DNA from: an uncultured Rhodospirillaceae bacterium
GTDB taxonomy: Bacteria > Pseudomonadota > Alphaproteobacteria > MPNO01
Length of the DNA: 5,309 nt
Assembly (NCBI GenBank): GCA_937916005.1
Contig: CALGIA010000267.1
Coordinates: 1-5,309, forward strand
Direction: 5' to 3'
Below the pieces are notes generated by a model. That model searched no databases. It was not told where the DNA came from and worked only from the letters and a program-made list of their open reading frames with translations. Made by a program: the position numbers and the translations under genes. Every line of letters starts with the position of its first letter. Within the stretch, counting starts at the first letter, position 1. This document shows positions 1 to 5,309 of this stretch, piece by piece.

Positions 1-1057
1 CGACGGTGGGAGCCACGATATAGGGCATGAAAGCCATGAAGCAGACCAGCAATATGGGGAGCAAGAGCCCGATGAAAAAATAAATGCAGATGAACGTCCA
101 GCAGGCATAGACCCACTTGCCCGCGTCGATCTGCTTGGCTTTGTATCCCTTGCCGGAGATCACCTGATAGCGTTCGCTCCGGCGTAGCATCTGTACATAC
201 CAGAGGGTCAGCGCAATGGCGACAAAGACCATCACCGTCCCGAGCGCCGCCGGGATGCCATATTCGGGCAGGCCGTCGGGCGGGAAAGCCTCGCTGAAGA
301 CGAAGGTGCTGAACACGAAGATGTTGGCCGACATGTCGATCACCGCCGGAATATCGAATGTCGCCAGACCAATGACGAAGATGTAGATCAGCGCCGCCAG
401 GATGGCGGGCCGCGCCAGCGGCAGGGTGATCCGCCACAGGGTCCTGGGGAAGGTCATGCCCGACGTCTGGGCGGCTTCTTCGAGGGCGGGATTCATGGTC
501 CGGAAGACCTGGACATTAAGAACGAATGCCAGCGGGGCCAGGGTCAGGCCTTCGATGAGCCCCATGCCCCACAGGGTTTCAATATTGATCGGCCCGGTTT
601 TCAGATCGAACATGGCGACAAGTATCTTGTTGACAAAGCCGATCCGTTCATGGGCGATGAAAGTCCAGCCCATGCCGATGAAAACCGGCGGGACCAGAAG
701 ACCGGTTGTCATCATGGCATAGATGAGCGGCTTGGGGCGGATGGTGGTGCGTTCGGTCACCCAGGCAATGGGCAGCCCGATGACCAGCGATACAAAGGTT
801 GTCACCATTGCGAAGATCAGGGTGTTCTCAAGCACCTCCAGAACGAAGGAATCGCCGAACAGGGTTTGATAATTCTCAAAGGAGTATTCTGCATCCGGTG
901 TGCCGAGAACGCCGGTCTGTGCGCTGACCCACACAAAGACGCCGACGATGGCAATCAGCCCGACCATCGGCAGCAGCGCCAGCGGAAGCAAGGGTGAAAT
1001 GGAAAGGCGTGACGGGGAAAGCCTTCCAGTCGAGAAAACGCTCAGAATTCTTTGCAT
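1..1057 (-). CDS. Fused two-domain ABC permease, FbpB/SfuB-like (partial, runs off left edge)
   Basis: The frame stays open from ATG at 1057 to the window edge, giving 352 residues with no stop, so the 3' end is missing. It would form the inner-membrane channel for the substrate delivered by the upstream binding protein. Membrane segments are seen at about 23-46, 78-102, 111-136, 168-187, 216-240 and 268-292. An EAA loop lies at 193-214 (EEAAQTSGMTFPRTLWRITLPL), with Glu193/194, Gly200 and the closing Leu-Pro typical of ABC permeases. After a basic cytoplasmic stretch (290-314, RRSERYQVISGKGYKAKQ) a seventh hydrophobic segment begins at 315-345. That points to the duplicated, 12-helix permeases of ferric-type systems (roughly 550 aa or more) rather than a 6-helix single-domain protein. 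The N-terminus is short and basic, and the start has a GAGAG Shine-Dalgarno. Substrate is unknown; a ferric or other anion/organic substrate is inferred from family only. Confidence 0.88.
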   Translation of the reverse strand, partial: MQRILSVFSTGRLSPSRLSISPLLPLALLPMVGLIAIVGVFVWVSAQTGVLGTPDAEYSFENYQTLFGDSFVLEVLENTLIFAMVTTFVSLVIGLPIAWVTERTTIRPKPLIYAMMTTGLLVPPVFIGMGWTFIAHERIGFVNKILVAMFDLKTGPINIETLWGMGLIEGLTLAPLAFVLNVQVFRTMNPALEEAAQTSGMTFPRTLWRITLPLARPAILAALIYIFVIGLATFDIPAVIDMSANIFVFSTFVFSEAFPPDGLPEYGIPAALGTVMVFVAIALTLWYVQMLRRSERYQVISGKGYKAKQIDAGKWVYACWTFICIYFFIGLLLPILLVCFMAFMPYIVAPTV

Positions 1058-1064
1058 GAATGAT

Positions 1065-1069
1065 CTCTC
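1065..1069 (-). promoter_or_regulatory. Shine-Dalgarno of the partial permease gene
   Basis: The minus strand reads GAGAG 7 nt before the ATG at 1057. It is a moderate match, weaker than the AAGGAGG of the binding-protein gene. This supports the chosen start and the expected lower translation of the permease. Confidence 0.6.
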
Positions 1070-1122
1070 AAGAAAACTCTCCCCGGATGGAAACTCTGTC
1101 CGACTCCTTGGGCTTCTCATGG

Positions 1123-1146
1123 AATGGGGATGATTTCATCCCCATT
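1123..1146. repeat. Perfect hairpin between the binding-protein and permease genes
   Basis: This is a 24-nt inverted repeat. The arms AATGGGGATGA and TCATCCCCATT are exact reverse complements of 11 bp separated by 2 nt, so the folded stem would have about 10 pairs and a 4-nt loop. It starts 34 nt after the stop of the binding-protein gene and ends 66 nt before the permease start. No T-run follows on the minus strand, so it is not a standard intrinsic terminator. The placement fits a 3'-end-stabilising or partly attenuating structure that keeps binding-protein mRNA in excess over permease mRNA, as known for other ABC operons with such intergenic hairpins. A protein-binding palindrome is the alternative. 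Confidence 0.7.
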
Positions 1147-1179
1147 TCGTCCCCTGCGGAATCAGATTTTACGTCTTGG

Positions 1180-2319
1180 TTATTTTTTACGGCCACGCAG
1201 CATCTTTTTGTATTTTTTCTGATAGACCGACAATTTAATGCCTTCTTTCTCCTGCATTTGTGCCCGCCGGACGGTGCTAAGAACATATTTCGCCGTTGGA
1301 TATTTCGCCCTGAATTCGTCGATCAGCAACTTGGATTTGGAATTCGGGTAGATCTCCAGATCATAGGCGCCATGCTTCCAAAGCAGCTTCTGCCCCTCCT
1401 CGGTGTGTTGAAAGGCAATGAAAAGCTTGCCTGCATTCGGGTGTTCGGCGTTGGCGGGAACGCCAAGGTCGATCACGTTATCCCGAATGAGTTCCTTTGG
1501 GACCGCATGGCCCAGCGGAGCCCCTCGCCGCTGGTATCTGACCGTGGCGTCACGGCCACAATCGAAGATCAGCATGGCGAACTGACCACTGGCGACTTTA
1601 TCCAGACTGTTGCAGCCGATAAATCCGCCGATCTGCGGCTTGATCCGCTTGACGTAGTCGGTCATGAATTTTTCACCGAAAATATCCGGCGCGGCGTGCT
1701 GGTAAAAACCGGTTATATAGGGCGTGATCGCGATCTGACCCTTCCATTTGGGTTTCAGAACGTCTTCAATGCTCGTCGGGATGTCCGCGCCCTTGACCAG
1801 GTTGGTATTATAGACAATGCCCACGATCCGGGACGCCACGGCCATGCCGACCCCCTCTGGGTTGACCCTGTTGATCACGGGATTGGGTGGCGCCGGGCGC
1901 TCGACAAGCGCTTCCCAGTCGACTTTCGTGAGCAGGCCGCTTTTCAGACCCGATAGCATGTGACCTGCGCTGCCCAGGAATACATCAGTGCTGGAACTTT
2001 GCTTGGCTCTGTATTCCTGCGTCAGCCTGCCAAGGTTCGCGGGGAAACTCCGCCCCTGGGTGAATTGCAGCTTGATGTTGGTCCCATAGCGCTTGTTGAT
2101 CACGCTGAGCATTTCATTGATTCCGACATCAGCGCCGAAATGCCCTTCGGTCCATAAAATCTTCAGGACCCCTTCTTTTTTCGCGCCTTCAATCACCTTC
2201 TCAAGGGCGGCGGAACGCGCGGCTGCCTCTCCGGGCAGCAGGAAAGCCGCAAGCAGAAAAAGTGTGCTGACCGTGCCTAAGGCATATTTCAGCCCTGACA
2301 AGTTTCGTGCAAAAAACAT
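1180..2319 (-). CDS. Periplasmic solute-binding protein, ferric-binding-like (FbpA/AfuA-type) ABC family
   Basis: This 379-residue secreted binding protein would capture a substrate in the periplasm for the permease encoded next. A signal peptide is clear: basic residues Arg5 and Lys11, a hydrophobic core at about 13-29, and a likely signal-peptidase I site after Ala34 (AAA-RS). There is no lipobox Cys. The mature part has the type 2 periplasmic-binding layout of the COG1840 group: a VIEGAKKEG start (42-50), a VxxGSAGHML region (113-122), IVGIVYNTNLV (165-175), LKPKWKGQIAITP (188-200), and a C-terminal domain with GVPANAEHPNAGKLFIAF (286-303). Aligned by eye with FbpA, the position of its iron-binding Tyr-Tyr pair is occupied by Arg256-Asp257, so classic Fe3+ binding is doubtful. 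The only cysteines are Cys236 and Cys254, which could form a disulfide. The C-terminus is strongly basic (KKYKKMLRGRKK). The start is fixed by a perfect Shine-Dalgarno. Family membership is secure; the substrate is unknown. Confidence 0.88.
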   Translation of the reverse strand: MFFARNLSGLKYALGTVSTLFLLAAFLLPGEAAARSAALEKVIEGAKKEGVLKILWTEGHFGADVGINEMLSVINKRYGTNIKLQFTQGRSFPANLGRLTQEYRAKQSSSTDVFLGSAGHMLSGLKSGLLTKVDWEALVERPAPPNPVINRVNPEGVGMAVASRIVGIVYNTNLVKGADIPTSIEDVLKPKWKGQIAITPYITGFYQHAAPDIFGEKFMTDYVKRIKPQIGGFIGCNSLDKVASGQFAMLIFDCGRDATVRYQRRGAPLGHAVPKELIRDNVIDLGVPANAEHPNAGKLFIAFQHTEEGQKLLWKHGAYDLEIYPNSKSKLLIDEFRAKYPTAKYVLSTVRRAQMQEKEGIKLSVYQKKYKKMLRGRKK

Positions 2320-2326
2320 GGCGAAT

Positions 2327-2333
2327 CCTCCTT
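2327..2333 (-). promoter_or_regulatory. Strong Shine-Dalgarno of the solute-binding-protein gene
   Basis: The minus strand reads AAGGAGG, a perfect match to the anti-Shine-Dalgarno core, 7 nt upstream of the ATG at 2319. It fixes the start codon and suggests strong translation, as expected for a periplasmic binding protein needed in excess over its permease. Confidence 0.9.
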
Positions 2334-2363
2334 ATGATTTATGCCTTATGACTGGCGGCTGGA

Positions 2364-2375
2364 ATGGTCAACCAT
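2364..2375. repeat. 12-bp interrupted palindrome, possible operator
   Basis: The sequence is ATGGT-CA-ACCAT, with 5-bp arms and a 2-bp centre. It overlaps the -10 and spacer of the candidate promoter for the solute-binding-protein gene, a position where a repressor could act. TGGT/ACCA half-sites recall operators of FadR-type GntR regulators, but those usually have a 3-bp centre. Such short palindromes also occur by chance, so only the placement makes it notable. An 8-bp inverted pair (CATCCGCC at 2373-2380, GGCGGATG at 2422-2429) flanks the same area. Confidence 0.25.
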
Positions 2376-2392
2376 CCGCCATCGGCTGTCAA
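2364..2392 (-). promoter_or_regulatory. Possible sigma-70-type promoter for the solute-binding-protein gene
   Basis: The minus strand has a perfect -35 hexamer TTGACA at 2392-2387. A 17-nt spacer leads to GACCAT at 2369-2364, a weak -10 (3 of 6 matches to TATAAT). Initiation would fall near 2357, giving a leader of about 40 nt before the ATG at 2319. An alternative uses the nearby TTGACC (2371-2366) with CATAAG-like sequence 15 nt further on. The 120-bp gap after a tightly packed operon makes a separate promoter plausible, but the -10 is poor and this is inference from motif matching by eye. Confidence 0.35.
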
Positions 2393-2439
2393 TCCCACCG
2401 AACCAGCCCTCAATTGCGGTCGGCGGATGAAAGCCGGGA

Positions 2440-3240
2440 TTAATTTGGGTCACGCTTGGCCAGCAAGCATCCGGCAAAAATCACGCAGACCGAGACCGTT
2501 ACGAGAAGGATCGTCGCAAGCGCGTTTATTTCCGGGCTCAGCCCGAGACGCACGCTGGAAAACACGACCATGGGCAGGGTGCTTGATCCAGGTCCGGAAA
2601 CGAAACTCGCAATGACCAGATCGTCGAGCGAGAGCGTGAATGCGAGGAGCCAACCGGCGATCAGAGACGGCGCGATCAGCGGAAGGGTGATGGTCATAAA
2701 TACCTTGAGCGGGCGCGCCCCGAGGTCAAGTGCGGCTTCTTCCAGGCTTCGGTCCATCTGGGAAAGGCGGGCCTGCACGACGACCGAAACGTAGGCGGTG
2801 GCGAATGTGATGTGGGCAATCGCGATGGTGAGAGCGCTCCTGCCATCGGGCCAGCCGGTCAATTGCTGCAGAGAAACGAAAAGCAGCAAAAGAGACAGGC
2901 CGGTGATGACTTCGGGCATGACAAGCGGCGCCGCGGTCATGGCCAGGAACAGAAAGCGTCCGCGAAAGCGGCCGAAGCGAACAAGCGCAACAGCGCATAA
3001 AGTGCCGAGGATCATCGCGCCGGTGGCCGATGCGGCCGCGATCTCCAGGCTGAGGAGCGCTGCATTCAGGAGCTTTTCGTTCTGCGCCAGGGTTCCGTAC
3101 CATTTGGTCGAAAATCCGCCCCAGACGGTGACCAGCCTGGATGCGTTGAATGAATAGACGACCAGAGACAGCATCGGCCCATACAGGAAGAGGTATCCGA
3201 GCGCGAGCGCGCTGACCAGCCAAGGCGACCAACGCCTCAT
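2440..3240 (-). CDS. potI: Polyamine ABC transporter permease PotI
   Basis: This is the second permease subunit of the polyamine importer and partner of PotH. From ATG at 3240 it has 266 residues, slightly shorter than E. coli PotI (281), mainly because the basic tail is short. Hydrophobic segments lie at about 8-30, 60-87, 96-122, 136-157, 188-212 and 235-260. The EAA loop is at 167-188 (EEAALDLGARPLKVFMTITL). The stretches SFNASRLVTVWGGFSTKWYG, APLVMPEVITGLSLLLLF, LSLDDLVIASFVSGPG and the PEINALAT motif are hallmarks of PotI/PotC permeases. An open frame extends a further 92 codons upstream inside potH, but that extension is low-complexity and Arg-rich and would be a shadow. The 3240 start has an ATGA overlap with the potH stop and a GGAGG at 7 nt spacing. 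It ends with TAA and no terminator-like hairpin with a T-run follows, so some readthrough into the next gene is possible. Confidence 0.95.
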   Translation of the reverse strand: MRRWSPWLVSALALGYLFLYGPMLSLVVYSFNASRLVTVWGGFSTKWYGTLAQNEKLLNAALLSLEIAAASATGAMILGTLCAVALVRFGRFRGRFLFLAMTAAPLVMPEVITGLSLLLLFVSLQQLTGWPDGRSALTIAIAHITFATAYVSVVVQARLSQMDRSLEEAALDLGARPLKVFMTITLPLIAPSLIAGWLLAFTLSLDDLVIASFVSGPGSSTLPMVVFSSVRLGLSPEINALATILLVTVSVCVIFAGCLLAKRDPN

Positions 3241-4130
3241 CGGGTCGCCTCCACCCGCTTCAAACGCACATGCTCCAGCCAGGCGAGCGGCGCAACGATC
3301 AGCGCAAGCACGGCCACCGCGAGGGCGGCGGCCAGCGGCCAGTCCCGGTTGTTGAAGAACTCCGTCCAAAGAACCTTGCCGATCATCGCGGTGCGCGAGT
3401 CGCCGAGAAGTTCGGGGATCACGAACTCGCCGACAGCGGGAATGAACACCAGGAGGAAACCCGCCACGACACCGGGCAGAGACAGCGGCAGTGTTATCGT
3501 GAGGAAAGCGCGCCACGGCCGCGCGCCGAGATCCGACGCCGCCTCAAGCAGGCTGATGTCCTGGCGCTCCAGGGTCGCGTAAAGCGGCAGCACCATGAAC
3601 GGCAGATAGGTATAGATGATGCCGAGATGCACCGCGAAGGATGTCTGCAGGAGTTGCAGCGGCTGGTCGATCACGCCCACTGCCAGGAGCGCCCCGTTGA
3701 TCGGACCTTCGCTCTTGAGAAGACCTATCCAGGCGTACACGCGCAGAAGAAAGGATGTCCAGAACGGAAGGATGACGGCGAGAAGCAGCCCCCCCCGCCA
3801 GCGTTCCGGCGCACGCGCGATGCCAAGCGCCAGCGGATAGCCGATCAGCAGGCAGATCGCCGCCGAGGTTGCCGCGATCTTGAGCGAGTTGAGCAAGGCG
3901 TTCACGTAGAGCGAATCGCCGAGCAGGAACGCGTAATTATCGAGGCGGGCGGCAATGGTTCCGTTGCTGATCAGTGGTTCGTATGGCGGAACGCCGAAGC
4001 GGGACCGGCTGAGAGAAATCCCGAAGACGATAACAAATGGAGCGAGAAAAAACACCGCCAGCCACAGGAACGGAAGCGCCGTTACCAGCCAACGGCCGAA
4101 CCCCGACGTCAGGAATCTTGCGGGTTTCAT
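3237..4130 (-). CDS. potH: Polyamine ABC transporter permease PotH
   Basis: This inner-membrane permease pairs with PotI to form the polyamine channel. From Met at 4130 it has 297 residues. Six hydrophobic segments lie at roughly 14-39, 77-105, 112-136, 164-186, 217-240 and 264-287. The cytoplasmic EAA loop, which docks to the ATPase, runs at about 196-215 (EAASDLGARPWRAFLTITLP). Stretches such as ILPFWTSFLLRVYAW, VIDQPL, FIPAVGEFVIPELLG and EFFNNRDWP match E. coli PotH closely as I recall it. An in-frame ATG 33 nt upstream (4163) would add MASRRRKGALG inside potG. The 4130 start is preferred because it gives an ATGA overlap with the potG stop, like the other junctions, and has GGAAGGG at 4147-4141 upstream. 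The stop in turn overlaps the potI start. Codons for Arg112-Gly113-Gly114 contain a run of eight G (3796-3789), a possible slippage site. The frame is intact as given. Confidence 0.95.
   Translation of the reverse strand: MKPARFLTSGFGRWLVTALPFLWLAVFFLAPFVIVFGISLSRSRFGVPPYEPLISNGTIAARLDNYAFLLGDSLYVNALLNSLKIAATSAAICLLIGYPLALGIARAPERWRGGLLLAVILPFWTSFLLRVYAWIGLLKSEGPINGALLAVGVIDQPLQLLQTSFAVHLGIIYTYLPFMVLPLYATLERQDISLLEAASDLGARPWRAFLTITLPLSLPGVVAGFLLVFIPAVGEFVIPELLGDSRTAMIGKVLWTEFFNNRDWPLAAALAVAVLALIVAPLAWLEHVRLKRVEATR
3248..3252 (-). promoter_or_regulatory. Shine-Dalgarno of potI
   Basis: The minus strand reads GGAGG, 7 nt upstream of the ATG at 3240, inside the end of potH. It decides the potI start against the much longer upstream-open frame and suggests that ribosomes can bind here as well as arrive by coupling from potH. 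Confidence 0.8.
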
Positions 4131-5269
4131 GCCGAGAGCACCCTTCCGTCTCCGGGATGCCATGCGAGATAAATCGTGTCATCCCAGGTGATGGGCGGCT
4201 CGTCGGTGAGATGCCGGTTCGCCATGGCGACCTGAACGCGGAACCCGTCGGCGACCTCCACATGATAAACCGACATGTCGCCGAGATAGGCGATGTCGAT
4301 CACGGCGCCGGACAGCTCATTCTGGCCGCTTTCTGGCCGGCCGCTTCGTGGTTCACGGCTGGTCTGTATCTTTTCGGGGCGCACCATCACGGTCACCCTG
4401 TCGCCGCGGGCAACCCGCGCGTCCGACATGGCCGCAATCAGCGTGCCGGTCGCCGTGAGCCGGATCCACGCGGTTCCGGCCTCGACCCCAATGACCTCTC
4501 CCTCCAGCAGGTTGGCCGCGCCGATGAAATCGGCCACGAAGCGGGAATTGGGATATTCATATACCTCCCGCGGCGTTCCGATCTGGAGAATCCGTCCCGC
4601 GCCCATAACGGCGATGCGGTCGGACATCGTCATCGCCTCCTCCTGATCGTGGGTCACCAGGATAAAGGTCGTCCCGATGCGCTCCTGCAGATTGACAAGT
4701 TCAAACTGGGTGCGCTCGCGCAGCTTCCGGTCGAGTGCGCCGAGCGGCTCGTCGAGCAGCAAAATCTTGGGTCTTTTTGCAAGTCCGCGGGCGAGCGCCA
4801 CGCGCTGACGCTGCCCCCCCGACAATTGGTCCGGCTTTCGGTTTGCCAGATCCGAGAGCCCGACGAGGGACAGTACCTCGTTGACGCGATCATCGCGCTC
4901 CGAACGCGACATTCCCTCCTGCCTGAGGCCATAGGCGACATTCTCGGCAACCCTCATGTGAGGAAACAGGGCGTAAGACTGAAAAACCATATTGACCGGC
5001 CGCTCATAGGGCGGCACACGGGCCATGTCCCGCCCGTCAATCATAACGCGTCCGCTGTCGGGAATTTCGAAACCGGCGATCATGCGGAGCAACGTCGTCT
5101 TTCCGCAACCCGACTCCCCAAGCAGCGAGAAAAGCTCGCCCCGGCGAACGGCAAGATCGACATCGTCGACCGCCGCGACATCGCCAAAGCGCCGCGTTAC
5201 CCCTTCCAGGCTGAGTATGGACTCACCCTGAACAGCGCCGTTGTCACGGCGGAGCGCAGGGGCGTTCAT
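4127..5269 (-). CDS. potG: Polyamine (putrescine-type) ABC transporter ATP-binding protein PotG
   Basis: This is the cytoplasmic ATPase that powers polyamine import through PotH and PotI. The 380 residues carry a complete ABC domain: Walker A GESGCGKTT at 51-59, Q-loop Gln97 in the VFQSYALFPHM stretch, signature LSGGQ at 149-153, Walker B ILLLDEP at 169-175 with Asp173 and Glu174, D-loop around 177-180, and switch His207. Residues from about 290 to 378 form a TOBE-like regulatory domain with the VRPEKI motif (296-301) and an IAYLGDMSVYHV stretch (326-337) typical of PotG. Length matches PotG (about 377 aa in E. coli). The start at 5269 is chosen because its ATGA overlaps the stop of the upstream potF-like gene. 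No strong Shine-Dalgarno is visible, so initiation probably depends on coupling. The stop overlaps the potH start. A run of seven G encodes the Gly-Gly of LSGGQ. The polar linker at about 304-320 looks somewhat longer than in E. coli PotG. MalK- or FbpC-type ATPases share the domain plan, but the TOBE region and neighbours favour PotG. Confidence 0.95.
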   Translation of the reverse strand: MNAPALRRDNGAVQGESILSLEGVTRRFGDVAAVDDVDLAVRRGELFSLLGESGCGKTTLLRMIAGFEIPDSGRVMIDGRDMARVPPYERPVNMVFQSYALFPHMRVAENVAYGLRQEGMSRSERDDRVNEVLSLVGLSDLANRKPDQLSGGQRQRVALARGLAKRPKILLLDEPLGALDRKLRERTQFELVNLQERIGTTFILVTHDQEEAMTMSDRIAVMGAGRILQIGTPREVYEYPNSRFVADFIGAANLLEGEVIGVEAGTAWIRLTATGTLIAAMSDARVARGDRVTVMVRPEKIQTSREPRSGRPESGQNELSGAVIDIAYLGDMSVYHVEVADGFRVQVAMANRHLTDEPPITWDDTIYLAWHPGDGRVLSA

Positions 5270-5309
5270 TGACCCGTTTTAATCCGCGTCCAGGTGCGGG
5301 TCTGCAGGC
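5266..5309 (-). CDS. potF: PotF-like polyamine-binding protein, C-terminal end only (partial)
   Basis: Only the last 13 codons are in the window, followed by a TGA stop at 5268-5266. In this frame the minus strand reads LQTRTWTRIKTGQ. This resembles the extreme C-terminus of periplasmic putrescine-binding proteins of the PotF type, which as I recall them end in a similar Thr-Arg-x-Trp-Thr-Lys/Arg-Val-Lys-x-Gly pattern. The TGA overlaps the ATG of the next gene as ATGA, the same junction used twice more in this operon, which supports the frame choice. A second minus frame has a TAA about 9 nt upstream but gives no recognisable tail. The expected role is periplasmic capture of putrescine or a related polyamine for the PotGHI importer. 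The identification rests on a very short tail plus the gene order, so it is probable rather than certain. Confidence 0.62.
   Translation of the reverse strand, partial: LQTRTWTRIKTGQ

Noticed and set aside
1123..1146. Calling the hairpin an intrinsic terminator
   Set aside because: No T-run follows the stem on the minus strand and the next gene is in the same direction with its own Shine-Dalgarno.
1068..1286. A 72-codon minus-strand frame spanning the end of the binding-protein gene and the gap
   Set aside because: Most of it overlaps the binding-protein coding region in another frame, and the product is Lys/Arg/Ser-rich with no recognisable feature.
1060..1956. A 298-codon plus-strand open frame opposite the binding-protein gene
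   Set aside because: The minus strand here encodes a clear secreted binding protein with signal peptide and perfect Shine-Dalgarno. The plus frame shows no family features.
3241..3516. N-terminal extension of potI by 92 codons
   Set aside because: The extension lies wholly inside potH, is Arg/Gly/Ala-rich with no membrane segment, and PotI homologues begin near the Met at 3240, which has GGAGG upstream.
3270..4172. A 300-codon plus-strand open frame opposite potH
   Set aside because: Its product is dominated by Arg, Glu, Gln and His, the mirror image of hydrophobic permease codons. potH is certain on the other strand.
4320..4339. A 9-bp direct repeat (TTCTGGCCG) in the potG linker region
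   Set aside because: The two copies are offset by 11 nt, which is not a codon multiple. The repeat is short and lies in a variable polar linker, so it is probably chance or minor drift.
4037..5272. A 411-codon plus-strand open frame opposite potG
   Set aside because: It is antisense to a gene with every ABC motif intact. Its translation is rich in Arg, His, Gly and Asp without any recognisable domain, typical of a shadow frame in G+C-rich DNA.

Overview
All recognisable genes in this window lie on the minus strand and read from right to left. They form parts of two ABC transporters placed head to tail. Codon choice, the G+C-rich right half and the close resemblance to Proteobacterial Pot proteins suggest a Gram-negative proteobacterium, probably an alphaproteobacterium; that placement is inference. 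Nothing looks like a phage, an IS element, a CRISPR array, or a tRNA or rRNA gene.

Right part (5309 to 2440): the end of a polyamine (putrescine-type) uptake operon in the order potF-potG-potH-potI. Only the last 13 codons of the potF-like binding-protein gene are inside the window. They are followed by the ATPase PotG (380 aa) and the inner-membrane permeases PotH (297 aa) and PotI (266 aa). Each of the three junctions is a 4-nt ATGA stop/start overlap, so the cluster is almost certainly one translationally coupled transcript. The order and protein features match E. coli potFGHI rather than potABCD.

Left part (2439 to 1): a 120-bp gap holds a possible promoter, a small palindrome and a perfect Shine-Dalgarno. 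A secreted solute-binding protein of the ferric-ion-binding-like (FbpA/AfuA, COG1840-type) group follows. A 122-bp gap with a strong perfect hairpin leads to a permease gene that runs off the left edge. Its 352 visible residues contain one full permease domain and the start of a second, as in the fused FbpB/SfuB-type permeases. The ATPase of this second system is not in the window; it may lie beyond the left edge. The binding protein appears to lack the adjacent tyrosine pair used by classic ferric-binding proteins, so its substrate is open.

No gene-free stretch exceeds 122 bp. The region is mostly ordinary transporter DNA. The points most worth checking are the substrate of the left system, the hairpin between its first two genes, the two poly-G tracts inside potG and potH, and the drop in G+C between the two systems.
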